Source of the DNA: Alphaproteobacteria bacterium
GTDB taxonomy: Bacteria; Pseudomonadota; Alphaproteobacteria; Micropepsales; Micropepsaceae
NCBI GenBank assembly: GCA_016124635.1
Contig: WGNJ01000017.1
Span: 123,698-187,697 of the forward strand
Length of the DNA: 64,000 nt
Direction of reading: 5' to 3'
The translations under genes and the position numbers were made by a program. How positions within the stretch are numbered: position 1 is the stretch's first letter; every line of letters starts with the position of its first letter. Shown here one piece after another: positions 16,754-24,675 of the stretch. Below the pieces are notes generated by a model. That model ran no database searches and was not told the origin of the DNA. It was given only the letters and a program-made list of their open reading frames with translations.

Positions 16754-18415
16754 ATGAGTCAACAAATTCCGAAGCCGCCGCAGGCCCATCTCCCTGGCCT
16801 TGGCATGCCCATGCGACCCGCCATGGGAAAGGGGGGCGCCTGGAATTATCCGGTCAATCCGTTCGAGCTGCAGAAAGAGCTCGAGTTCGGCATTGAGCAT
16901 CACAAGTCTGGGCGGAAAGAAGAGGCCGAGCGCGTTTACCGCAGCGTGCTTCAGAAAGTACCCAATCAACCGGACGCGCTCAATCTGCTCGGTGTGTTGG
17001 CGATGGAGGCCGACAATCACGAGGCTGCCTTCGATTTCCTGGGTCGCGCGATCCAAGCGCGCCCCAAGGACCCGGCGATCCTCAATAACTACGGCAATGC
17101 TCTATCTCTGGTGCGCCGCTACGAAGAGGCATCCGAGCATCTCGAGCGCGCGGTGGCGATCAACCCGGATATGGCCGACGCGTGGCTCAACCTGGGCCGC
17201 AACCTGAACATGTCGGGCCATCCCCTTCGCGCGATCGAGTGCTTCAAGCGTCTGCAAAAACTGAGACCGGACAGCCCCTCGGTGCAATCCGGCATGGTGC
17301 GAGCACTAATGGAGCTTGGCAGGACCGAGGCTGCGGAGAGTGCAGCCCGCGAGCTCATCGCAAAGCATCCAAAGTCGTCTACCGGATACGTGAACCTTGC
17401 GAACACACGCAAATTCAAGCTTGAGGATCCCGAGGTCGAGGCGATCGAGGCTTTGCTCGCGGATTCGGACACTGCGGCGAAAGAACACCGGGGCCTCTAT
17501 TTTGCGGCGGCCAAGATTTACGACGACACGAAGCGGTTCGACAACGCGTTCAAGTACTATGACACCGCGAATAAGCTGGCGGGCGGCACCTACGACGCTG
17601 TGGCACTAGAGCGCTTCTATGCCGATCTGAAGAAGACCTATTCGCGCAAATTCTTCGAAGAACGCCGTAATTTCGGTGTGCAGAGCGAGCGGCCGGTGTT
17701 CATCGTCGGTATGCCGCGTTCCGGAACAACGCTGCTGGAAACGGTTATCGGTTCGCACCCGCAAGCGTTCGCCGCCGGCGAGCTTGAAACGATCAAGCGG
17801 CTGGAGCGCGAGATGAGCACGCTCGTCTTCAAGGACGAGGGCGTCGGCAAGAATGCGCGCCACCTCACGTGGGCGGGGGCGGAAGTGCTGGCCAATCGGT
17901 ATCTTGACGTTATCGATCATAAGGCGCGCAAGGACGCCGCCATTCGCGTCACAGATAAGATGCCTCACAACTTTCAAACAGTTGGCTTTATTGCGCTGCT
18001 GTTCCCGAATGCCCGTATCATCCATTCGAAACGCAACCCGATGGACACCTGCCTGTCGTGCTGGATGCAAAACTTCAACGACTCACACAGCTACAGCCGG
18101 GACCTCGCAGATGCCGGCCATCATTACCGACAGTACCAAGACCTGATGGCGCACTGGCACGAAGTTCTGCCCGGCCGGATCTTGGATGTTGAGTACGAAG
18201 ATATGGTCGGCAACCAAGAGGAGACGTCCCGTAAGGTCATCGAGCACATCGGCTTGCCATGGGACGACGCGGTTCTCCAATTCCACAAACTCGATCGCAC
18301 GGTCCTCACGGCCAGCGTCTGGCAAGTAAGGCAGCCGATTTACAAACAGTCGGCCGGTCGCTGGAAAAACTACGAGGCGCATATCGGGCACCTGCGCAAG
18401 GCGCTCGGTATTTGA
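16754..18415 (+). CDS. TPR-repeat sulfotransferase family protein
   Basis: The product is 553 residues. The first half (about 40-270) consists of tetratricopeptide repeats, for example DALNLLGVLAMEADNHEAAFDFLGRAI and ADAWLNLGRNLNMSGHPLRAIECF. The second half is a sulfotransferase domain with the PAPS phosphosulfate loop FIVGMPRSGTTLLE near residue 320. IIHSKRNPMDTCLSCWMQNF provides the 3'-phosphate-binding Arg/Ser segment. Such proteins are common in alphaproteobacteria; substrates, probably protein tyrosines or glycans, are mostly unknown. No signal peptide is present. A weak hairpin follows the stop. The gene stands alone between hsp20 and an outer-membrane protein gene. Confidence 0.88.
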   Translation: MSQQIPKPPQAHLPGLGMPMRPAMGKGGAWNYPVNPFELQKELEFGIEHHKSGRKEEAERVYRSVLQKVPNQPDALNLLGVLAMEADNHEAAFDFLGRAIQARPKDPAILNNYGNALSLVRRYEEASEHLERAVAINPDMADAWLNLGRNLNMSGHPLRAIECFKRLQKLRPDSPSVQSGMVRALMELGRTEAAESAARELIAKHPKSSTGYVNLANTRKFKLEDPEVEAIEALLADSDTAAKEHRGLYFAAAKIYDDTKRFDNAFKYYDTANKLAGGTYDAVALERFYADLKKTYSRKFFEERRNFGVQSERPVFIVGMPRSGTTLLETVIGSHPQAFAAGELETIKRLEREMSTLVFKDEGVGKNARHLTWAGAEVLANRYLDVIDHKARKDAAIRVTDKMPHNFQTVGFIALLFPNARIIHSKRNPMDTCLSCWMQNFNDSHSYSRDLADAGHHYRQYQDLMAHWHEVLPGRILDVEYEDMVGNQEETSRKVIEHIGLPWDDAVLQFHKLDRTVLTASVWQVRQPIYKQSAGRWKNYEAHIGHLRKALGI

Positions 18416-18424
18416 CGCTCCCGG

Positions 18425-18450
18425 CGTGTGTCCACAAGGGCACACGTCTT
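18425..18450 (+). terminator. Possible terminator after sulfotransferase gene
   Basis: CGTGTGTCC (18425-18433), ACAA and GGGCACACG (18438-18446) pair as a nine-base stem with one G-U, followed by TCTTACCC. The T-tract is poor, so efficiency is doubtful. Confidence 0.45.
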
Positions 18451-18484
18451 ACCCTATCGCCTTCATGATTCGTGCAACGCTTGT

Positions 18485-18500
18485 ATTCCCGCCCGGGAAT
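18485..18500. promoter_or_regulatory. Palindromic operator-like site in a promoter region
   Basis: ATTCCCG-CC-CGGGAAT is a perfect 16-base palindrome. It lies between a -35-like TTGTAT (18481-18486, overlapping by two bases) and a -10-like TATATT (18506-18511). This is upstream of the outer-membrane protein gene at 18625. Its position suggests a repressor site. Confidence 0.45.
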
Positions 18501-18624
18501 TTGCCTATATTTGTTTGTTAACGGCCAAAAGATTCGCGCAAAGCGCGTGTCGTTAGCGGGGGTGTCCTTCTGAGGGTCGACAAGGTGCGGGTTCCGCGCC
18601 GCGGCGAGATCAGGAGGCTTTCGA

Positions 18625-19509
18625 ATGCAATTCAAGACTTTGGCGTTGGCGACAACGTCACTCGTGGCGTTGGGCCTGACGGCCGGTGGCGCCTCAGCCG
18701 GAAATATGTATGCGGGGAAGGTCAACCTTGGGCTTGGCTATGCCTGGGAAGACTATCATTCGGACGGCGGAGAATCGTCGTTTGACCTCGAGTATTCGGT
18801 TGTGCACGGCGGCGGCTCGGTCAACATCCCATACAACGAATGGGTGAACTTGCAGCTTGATGCTTGGGGTTCAGCTTCCCTCGACAATGGCCCGAGTGGC
18901 TCGGGCTCTTTCTTCGGCGGTTTCGGGGCGGACGCGCATGTCTTTTGGCGTGATCCGGAGGTCGGTGCGATCGGCGTTTTTGCGGCGCTCGGCCGTGTCA
19001 ACGGCGGATCGTTTTCGAGCTCAAACTATGCAGCTTGGGAGGCGGGGCTCGAGGGCGAGTACTATTGTGGGAATTGGACGTTGCGCGCGCAATTGGGGTA
19101 CCTCGACTCCGACGGCGACGGCTATCTCCTGCAAGAGGCGGGCCTCATCAACGCCACCGTGCTCTACTATCCGAGCAAACACCTGAAACTGTCCGCCGGA
19201 ATCGGGTACGCCGACGGGACTGTCCGCACGTCAAGCGGCCCATCATCGTTCGTGAACAGCGATCAATGGAACTGGACGGTCGGTGTCGAATATCTCTTCG
19301 GCAAATCGATCCCGGCCAGCGTCTATCTCAACTATCACGGCCGCGACATCAACGATCACATGGGTCCAACCTGGAACATCGATCGCAACGCAGTGGATGT
19401 CGGCGTCCGCTTCCCATTCGGCGGCGGCGGCGAAGATATCAAGTTGAACGATAGAGAAGGCGTCGGCTTCGAATCTCCAAAACTAATCGAGCATGGGCAA
19501 GGTTACTAA
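18625..19509 (+). CDS. Outer-membrane beta-barrel protein (porin-like)
   Basis: The 294-residue product has a signal peptide (MQFKTLALATTSLVALGLTA, cut after about ASA). The remainder consists of alternating amphipathic strands rich in Gly, Ser, Tyr and Trp (GKVNLGLGYAWEDYHS, WVNLQLDAWGSASL, LRAQLGYLDSDG, WNWTVGVEYLFG). It does not end in the usual aromatic; the last strand is followed by a polar tail ending GQGY. AGGAGG lies upstream of the ATG. I do not recognise a specific family beyond an outer-membrane barrel. It is the first of three consecutive barrel genes and has its own terminator, so it is probably a separate transcript. Confidence 0.75.
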   Translation: MQFKTLALATTSLVALGLTAGGASAGNMYAGKVNLGLGYAWEDYHSDGGESSFDLEYSVVHGGGSVNIPYNEWVNLQLDAWGSASLDNGPSGSGSFFGGFGADAHVFWRDPEVGAIGVFAALGRVNGGSFSSSNYAAWEAGLEGEYYCGNWTLRAQLGYLDSDGDGYLLQEAGLINATVLYYPSKHLKLSAGIGYADGTVRTSSGPSSFVNSDQWNWTVGVEYLFGKSIPASVYLNYHGRDINDHMGPTWNIDRNAVDVGVRFPFGGGGEDIKLNDREGVGFESPKLIEHGQGY

Positions 19510-19536
19510 CCTTCCTTAGATGATTGGCGAGAATTG

Positions 19537-19568
19537 GCGGGCTCCGAGTTGGGGCCCGCTTCCTTTTG
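19537..19568 (+). terminator. Rho-independent terminator after first barrel gene
   Basis: GCGGGC (19537-19542) pairs with GCCCGC (19554-19559) around an 11-base loop, followed by TTCCTTTTG. Confidence 0.72.
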
Positions 19569-19770
19569 GTGCTGTATTTTTGGCTCAGTCGGCGCCTGCT
19601 AGGTGCTCCAGATCAACGAGCTAGCGTTGCGCGCCCGCGCAATCCGCTATGCTTCTAAAAGCGATTCGCAGTCAGATCGACAAAGGCGACGGCTGGGCGC
19701 AGGGGTGACCTTCTGACGAAGACAAATTCGAGCCGGTAGGAGCCGGGCTCTTATTCGTCAGGAGGATCGA

Positions 19771-20553
19771 ATGCGTCGCAAATTTATTCTTCTCGCGTCC
19801 GTAGCTGGCGCGGCTCTGGTCGCCGCGGAGCCTGCTTTTGGCGAGGGCTTCTATTACTCGACGTCGGGTGGCGCGAACTTCGTCAAAGACCGCGACGGCT
19901 CCTTTACGACCAACTTCAGCAGCGGAACGTATAACGCTCATTTCGATTTCGAGACCGGTTTCATGCTGTCGTCCGCCATCGGGCTCGAACTTGATCGCTG
20001 GCTTCACGGGCTCAAAGTGGAAATCGAGGGTTCCTATCGGCGCAACAAGATCGGCGGCAACTGGACGTTCACGGAATCCAGCGCCATCACAATCCCTACG
20101 ATCGGACTTAGTGCTGTAGCACTATCGAGTGGATCCATTAGCGGACATTTGTCCACCTTCGCACTCATGTCGAATGCTTGGTACGAATTCGACATCGGCA
20201 CGCGGTTCAAGCCCTACATCGGCGGCGGCGTCGGCTGGGCGCGCTCAAAGCTCGACGGCGCATTCCAATCGAACCGTTTGCTCATCACGTCTCTGGCGAT
20301 CAATCCATTCCAAGGCTTCAGCGTCGAGAACAGCGGGTTCGCATATCAGCTTGGCGCCGGCATCACGTCTCAGATCATGCCGGGCGTCAGTCTCGGGCTC
20401 GGCTATCGTTATTTCGATGGGCCCGACATCGAGCTCTCGTTCTTCAGCGGCAAGGCCGCCGCGGTCGGCCCGGCGGCATTCGGCAGCAACTCGATCAACT
20501 TCAACAACGTCAGCCATTCGGTTGCACTGTCGCTCAGCGTAGATATCGACTGA
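19771..20553 (+). CDS. Outer-membrane beta-barrel protein (OmpA-like barrel)
   Basis: The product is 260 residues with a signal peptide (MRRKFILLASVAGAALVAAEPAFG). It is an eight-strand type barrel with the opacity/P44-like pattern of a large N-terminal strand pair, EIEGSYRRNKIGG, WYEFDIGTRFKPYIGGGVGW, AYQLGAGITSQIMPGVSLGLGYRYF, and a final strand ending in the acidic ISVDID-like tail (SVALSLSVDID). CAGGAGGATCGA directly precedes the ATG. It is paralogous to the next gene (shared WYE-D-G-K/R-PYLGGGIGW and QLGAG segments). Likely surface-exposed; function unknown. Confidence 0.78.
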   Translation: MRRKFILLASVAGAALVAAEPAFGEGFYYSTSGGANFVKDRDGSFTTNFSSGTYNAHFDFETGFMLSSAIGLELDRWLHGLKVEIEGSYRRNKIGGNWTFTESSAITIPTIGLSAVALSSGSISGHLSTFALMSNAWYEFDIGTRFKPYIGGGVGWARSKLDGAFQSNRLLITSLAINPFQGFSVENSGFAYQLGAGITSQIMPGVSLGLGYRYFDGPDIELSFFSGKAAAVGPAAFGSNSINFNNVSHSVALSLSVDID

Positions 20554-20884
20554 GTCTTAGAGCGCTTGCCTGATGGCGCTGACGGTTCGAAAAGCCGCTT
20601 GAGCCAGCGCAGAGAGCCCGCTTTCAAGGTTAATAGATGGCGTCTGGGTGCCTTCGGATACCGGGCGCAATTCTATACTGTCGCGCGCGGTGTGGCTGCC
20701 GTGCACCACATTGCGGACGATTGCGGTCCAATTGCCATGATTCTGTTAAGGCGTGCGAAACGGTGTGCTAGCGTCTCGACCAGCGATGGCAGCTAAGGTG
20801 TGTCATTGCTCTCGACGGCGTTTCTCTGATTACGGTTGAACAGACCGGGGGGCCAGAGAGGGGCAAAAATTGGGGGGGACCCCG

Positions 20885-20935
20885 ATGAGAACAGGGCAAC
20901 AAATTAGCTGGGGATTCTGGCGGGAGAACACGTGA
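20885..20935 (+). CDS. Possible 16-codon upstream ORF
   Basis: ATG at 20885 opens a 16-codon frame with two Trp codons (MRTGQQISWGFWRENT). Its TGA overlaps the ATG of the barrel gene (TGATG). This geometry would allow translational coupling, but there is no clear ribosome binding site for the short frame and it could be chance. Confidence 0.25.
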   Translation: MRTGQQISWGFWRENT

Positions 20936-21684
20936 TGCGTTTGAAATCGATGCTTTTGGCTTCCTGCGTTGGGGCGGTTGGCTTTGGGATGGCCAGCCCG
21001 GCGGAAGCTGGTGGGTTTTACGGCAGCATTTTCGGCGGCTACGACATGCCGAGCGCTAAGGGACCGGCGAACACGGTGTACTCAGCGACCAACGGAACGG
21101 CCTCCAGCACTGTGATCATAGGCTACACGGTGCACGGCGCCTACAATGCGCCTGAGGACGGATTCGTGGTCGGCGTTGCGTTGGGATACGATCTCTCCGA
21201 CGTCATCACGCCCGGCTTGAAAGCCGAACTCGAGGGTGCCTATCGGCACAACAACGTGCACGGCAATGCACTTGCGCTTTTCACCAACTCTGCCAGCACC
21301 GGCACCTATGCAAGCCAATCCGGCGCCGACCTATCGGTTTGGTCGGTCATGGCCAACCTCTGGTACGAGATCGACACCGGAAGCAAGATCCGCCCGTATC
21401 TCGGCGGCGGCATCGGTTGGGGTCGCCAGAAGTGGAAGATCGGTTTGGTCGGCCCTGGGCCGTACTTCCACGACTCCGAAGACGAAGGTCTGGCGTGGCA
21501 GCTTGGTGCCGGATTCAACTGGCATGTGAGCGATCATGCGGCGATCGGACTCGGATACCGGTATTTCCACATGGACGACTTGACGGTGACCTATGGGCCA
21601 GCCATTGCGGGACCGGGGTACCAGTTCAAGGCCGACGGCGTCCATCAAGATATAACGATGAGTTTGTCCTACGACTTGAACTAG
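20935..21684 (+). CDS. Outer-membrane beta-barrel protein, paralogue of preceding gene
   Basis: The 249-residue product has a signal peptide (MRLKSMLLASCVGAVGFGMA, cut after about AEA) and a barrel of alternating strands: GGFYGSIFGGYDMPS, LKAELEGAYRHNNVHG, LWYEIDTGSKIRPYLGGGIG, LAWQLGAGFNWHVSDHAAIG and LGYRYFHMDDLTVTYG. The spacing and motifs follow the preceding barrel gene, so the two look like diverged duplicates. The ATG at 20935 follows GGGAG and is preferred to the overlapping GTG at 20932. About 380 bases lie between the two genes, where I see only AT-richer leader sequence and a 16-codon frame. A very strong terminator follows. Confidence 0.78.
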   Translation: MRLKSMLLASCVGAVGFGMASPAEAGGFYGSIFGGYDMPSAKGPANTVYSATNGTASSTVIIGYTVHGAYNAPEDGFVVGVALGYDLSDVITPGLKAELEGAYRHNNVHGNALALFTNSASTGTYASQSGADLSVWSVMANLWYEIDTGSKIRPYLGGGIGWGRQKWKIGLVGPGPYFHDSEDEGLAWQLGAGFNWHVSDHAAIGLGYRYFHMDDLTVTYGPAIAGPGYQFKADGVHQDITMSLSYDLN

Positions 21685-21709
21685 CCCGAACATCGGGAAG
21701 GGTTCTGAG

Positions 21710-21747
21710 CAGGCGCGGACGGAAACGTCCGCGCCTGTCGCTTTTTT
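21710..21747 (+). terminator. Strong Rho-independent terminator
   Basis: A perfect 12-pair stem (21710-21721 with 21726-21737) carries a GAAA tetraloop and is followed by TCGCTTTTTT. Confidence 0.95.
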
Positions 21748-21875
21748 CGAGCCGTGCAAGGCTCTTCGGGCGCTGCTATAAGGCCCGCGATCCCTGGGCC
21801 TGCTACTTGCCCCTGCCTAACCGATGCCTGCGGATCCAGATCCAAAACCGTGGCCCCAAGAGGAAGCGCCCTGAC

Positions 21876-22202
21876 ATGACCGACGCTGCTGACATTGCCG
21901 AGATCACCACAGGTTTGACCAACGCCATCGGAGCGAATTCCGGCTTGAATTCGACGCTGAAATTCGATTTCGAAGGCAAAGGTGTGGTCTTTATCGACGG
22001 CAAGGCGGACCCGAACCAGGTCTCGAATGAGGACAAGCCGGCCGACTGCACGATTACGGTGTCGCTCGATACGTTCAAGAAGATGGTGGCGCGCGAGCTC
22101 GACGGCACCGCCGCCTTCATGCAGGGCAAGCTGAAGGTGGCCGGCGACATGAGCGTTGCGATGAAGCTCGGCCCGATCTTGGCTAAGGCGGCGCCGCAAT
22201 AG
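21876..22202 (+). CDS. SCP2 sterol-binding domain protein
   Basis: This single-domain protein of 108 residues has the SCP2 lipid-binding fold: LKFDFEGKGVVFIDGKADP, DCTITVSLDTFKKMVARELDGTAAFMQGKLKVAGDMSVAMKL. Such proteins bind acyl chains, sterol-like lipids or CoA esters in the cytoplasm. The start ATG at 21876 follows AGAGGAAG. An upstream extension of the same frame covers the barrel gene and its terminator and is not real. It lies eight bases before a lysophospholipase gene, so both may act on membrane lipid. Confidence 0.9.
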   Translation: MTDAADIAEITTGLTNAIGANSGLNSTLKFDFEGKGVVFIDGKADPNQVSNEDKPADCTITVSLDTFKKMVARELDGTAAFMQGKLKVAGDMSVAMKLGPILAKAAPQ

Positions 22203-22210
22203 GCGCGATC

Positions 22211-23209
22211 ATGTCGGCAGGCGCGCCGGCGCGTGATTTGGTCTTGTCGCCAGGCAATCCGGCACCGCCCGGCGGGGTTGTCGAGTGGCTGACGGAAGGC
22301 GACCGCGTGCGCTTGCGCACCGTGCGCTGGATATTGCCGCCGCACGAAGTCCGCGGGACGGTCGTCCTCGTGCAGGGACGCAGCGAGTTCATCGAGAAAT
22401 ATTTCGAGGTCGTGCGCGAGCTGCTGGATCGCAAATTTTCAGTCGTAACCTTCGATTGGCGCGGGCAGGGTCTGTCATCCCGCCAATTGCAAGACAAGCA
22501 CAAAGGACACGTCGGCGACTTCTCGGAGTTCGATTGCGACCTGCATGTCGTCGTCGAGCGCATCGTCCATCAATACGCGGTCAAACCCTATTTCGGGTTG
22601 GCGCATTCGATGGGCGGCAATGTCATGCTGCGCTATCTCCACGACAACCCGCACGAGTTCGAGCGCGCCGTGCTCACGGCGCCGATGCTGGCCGTGAAGA
22701 CAGCGCCATTCCCCCTCTGGTTTGCACGCGCGATTGCGACGCTTTGGACTGCCACCGGCAACAAGGGCGCTTATGTGTTCGGCGGTGCGCAGCAGGATCC
22801 AATGGTTCAGGCGTTCGAAACGAACGTCGTGACAAGCGACAAGACGCGCTTTGAGCGCATGATGCAAAGTCTCACGGCCGATCCCGATCTTGCGCTGGGT
22901 GCGCCGACGTTCGGCTGGCTCGAGGCCGCCTTTCGATCAATGGATTTGGTGAAGACCGAAGAGTTCGCTGCAGCGATCGAGACGCCTGTCCTGCTTATCG
23001 GTGCGGCTTACGACAAGCTCGTCGATCTCGGTGCGGATATTCGTTTAATCCGGCGCCTCAAGCGGGGCATGTACGTGCTGCTCAAGTCTGAGCACGAGAT
23101 TATGATGGAGCGAGACGATATCCGCACGGCGTTCTGGAATTGCTTCGATGCGTTCGTAGCGCCGGCGTTGGGTCAGGCGGAGCGCAGCCGATCGACGACC
23201 GCTGCATGA
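22211..23209 (+). CDS. Alpha/beta-hydrolase, lysophospholipase (PldB-like)
   Basis: The 332-residue hydrolase has VVLVQGRSEFIEKYFEVVREL and FDWRGQGLSSR, which are characteristic of monoacylglycerol/lysophospholipase L2 proteins. The nucleophile elbow is AHSMGGNVML, and the catalytic histidine is probably in KSEHEIMME. No signal peptide is visible, so it is probably cytoplasmic or peripheral. It is co-directional with the SCP2 gene eight bases upstream. Its last 37 bases overlap the convergent HisN-like gene. Confidence 0.87.
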   Translation: MSAGAPARDLVLSPGNPAPPGGVVEWLTEGDRVRLRTVRWILPPHEVRGTVVLVQGRSEFIEKYFEVVRELLDRKFSVVTFDWRGQGLSSRQLQDKHKGHVGDFSEFDCDLHVVVERIVHQYAVKPYFGLAHSMGGNVMLRYLHDNPHEFERAVLTAPMLAVKTAPFPLWFARAIATLWTATGNKGAYVFGGAQQDPMVQAFETNVVTSDKTRFERMMQSLTADPDLALGAPTFGWLEAAFRSMDLVKTEEFAAAIETPVLLIGAAYDKLVDLGADIRLIRRLKRGMYVLLKSEHEIMMERDDIRTAFWNCFDAFVAPALGQAERSRSTTAA

Positions 23210-23988
23210 AGATGGGCGTCGCCGGCAGCGACGACGCGGCCTCCTTGCGATGCGTCCTTTCCGTCCCAAGTCGTGATCCTTCCACCGGCCCCTTCGACGA
23301 TCGGTATCAATGCTTGGATATCCCAAGGTTTCAGCGCCGCTTCGACGGTCAGATCGATCATGCCAAGCGCCAATAATCCGTAAGCATAGCAGTCGCCGCC
23401 ATAGCGGGTCAGCCTGGCGTGCCCGGCGAGATCGAAAAAAGCGGCTTTCTCAGAGTCGGTGAAGTAACCGGACGGCGACGTCGTCGTCAGAATTGCGTCC
23501 TTCAGCGCTGCGCAGTTTCGTGTTCGAATGGGGCTCAGTCCGTCGCATGTCCTAAGGTGGGCCTTCCCGCCGTAGCCGATCCAACGCTCCTGCATGTAAG
23601 GCTGGTCAAGAACGCCGAGGATGGGGCGATCTCCGTCATTGAGCGCGATCAGCGTGCCCCATTGTGCCATGCCGCACATAAAGGCGCGCGTCCCATCGAT
23701 GGGATCCAAAACCCAAGTGAGCGGTGACCGGCCGGGGGTCGCGCCGAATTCTTCGCCGAGTACACCATGATCCGGAAAACGCTCCTCGATGCGCCGGCGG
23801 ATCGCCTGTTCGGCACGGCGATCTGCCTCGGTGACGGGATCAAATCCGGCGGCGCCGAGCTTGTTGTCGACGTCAATCGGTTTGCGAAAATAAGGCAAGA
23901 TCGCTTGGCCGGCGACGTCGGCCAACTCTTCCGCAAACGCCGCCAGATCCTGCAACTCGCCTATGCTTAATTCGACGTGCGTGCTCAT
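23173..23988 (-). CDS. hisN: Inositol monophosphatase family, HisN-type histidinol phosphatase
   Basis: The 271-residue metal-dependent phosphatase of the IMPase superfamily has GEEFGATPGRS, WVLDPIDGTRAFMCG (metal-binding D-P-I-D-G-T) and ALKPWDIQALIPIVEGAGG (the W-D motif). The short loops and CGMAQWGTLIAL pattern match the histidinol-phosphatase (HisN/BT class) branch that completes histidine biosynthesis in many alphaproteobacteria. Inositol- or fructose-1,6-bisphosphatase activity cannot be excluded. It lies downstream of an XRE regulator gene in the same direction, 42 bases away. Confidence 0.85.
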   Translation of the reverse strand: MSTHVELSIGELQDLAAFAEELADVAGQAILPYFRKPIDVDNKLGAAGFDPVTEADRRAEQAIRRRIEERFPDHGVLGEEFGATPGRSPLTWVLDPIDGTRAFMCGMAQWGTLIALNDGDRPILGVLDQPYMQERWIGYGGKAHLRTCDGLSPIRTRNCAALKDAILTTTSPSGYFTDSEKAAFFDLAGHARLTRYGGDCYAYGLLALGMIDLTVEAALKPWDIQALIPIVEGAGGRITTWDGKDASQGGRVVAAGDAHLHAAVVDRLRSA

Positions 23989-24030
23989 GCGCGCAAGCTC
24001 TTGCGCGTAGCGTCCGCTGTCAATTGGAAC

Positions 24031-24417
24031 TCAGGCGTGTTGTTCGCTGTCGCTCAGCGCTTTCGCGAGGTCGAGCAGGCGGCGACGAGGACCTTCGTCG
24101 AGCCCGTAATAGGCTCGGATCAGATCCATCGTTTCTTTGTTTTGCAGCACGCCAGCCTCGACGTTGCTATCGCTGCTGGCTTCAACGGCTGCACCGCTGT
24201 TGTGCAGGCCCTCGAAGAAGAACGATACTGGAATGTCGAGCGCTTTCGCCAAATCCCACAGGCGCGACGCGGACACCCGATTGGCACCGCTTTCGTATTT
24301 CTGGATCTGCTGAAAGCGGATGCCGACCGATTGGGCCAGCTGCTGCTGTGTCATGCCTAGGAGCCAGCGACGATGACGCACGCGCTGACCGATATGCAGG
24401 TCGACAGGGTTCTTCAA
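24031..24417 (-). CDS. XRE-family transcriptional regulator
   Basis: The 128-residue protein has an N-terminal Cro/C1-type helix-turn-helix: HIGQRVRHRRWLLGMTQQQLAQSVGIRFQQIQKYESGANRVSASRLWDLAKAL, residues about 6-60. A C-terminal region of unknown fold follows. This is the widespread alphaproteobacterial type with DIPVSFFFEGL after the HTH. I start at a TTG (24417) because GGGGAGG stands five bases upstream and the product begins KNPVDLHIGQRVR like family members; a TTG 11 codons earlier is also in frame. Its target is unknown. Confidence 0.87.
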   Translation of the reverse strand: MKNPVDLHIGQRVRHRRWLLGMTQQQLAQSVGIRFQQIQKYESGANRVSASRLWDLAKALDIPVSFFFEGLHNSGAAVEASSDSNVEAGVLQNKETMDLIRAYYGLDEGPRRRLLDLAKALSDSEQHA

Positions 24418-24675
24418 CGTGCCCTCCCCCACTCGGTACACGATACCCAAACGTTAATATTCGAAGGCCCGAAGTCTAAGGTGAATCTTACTTTTATCAA
24501 TCAAAAGTTGCTGTGATATCCGCCACCACCAACTCCTGTTTGAAATAATTCAAGAAATTGAACATCCTGGGGGAAAGTTCCTAACAAAAATCGCCTATGG
24601 CTTGCAATCGTTGCCGAAACTGGCTGCTACGTGGCCTGGAGGCGACATTGGCCGCCGGTTCGCGTGGCAGGTGGG

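Noticed and set aside
20554..20934. Possible gene in the 380-base gap between the two barrel genes
   Set aside because: No frame has a ribosome binding site and a protein-like composition, apart from the tentative 16-codon frame noted separately.
21339..21875. N-terminal extension of the SCP2 protein frame
   Set aside because: It covers the end of the barrel gene and a very strong terminator; a ribosome binding site and ATG at 21876 mark the true start.
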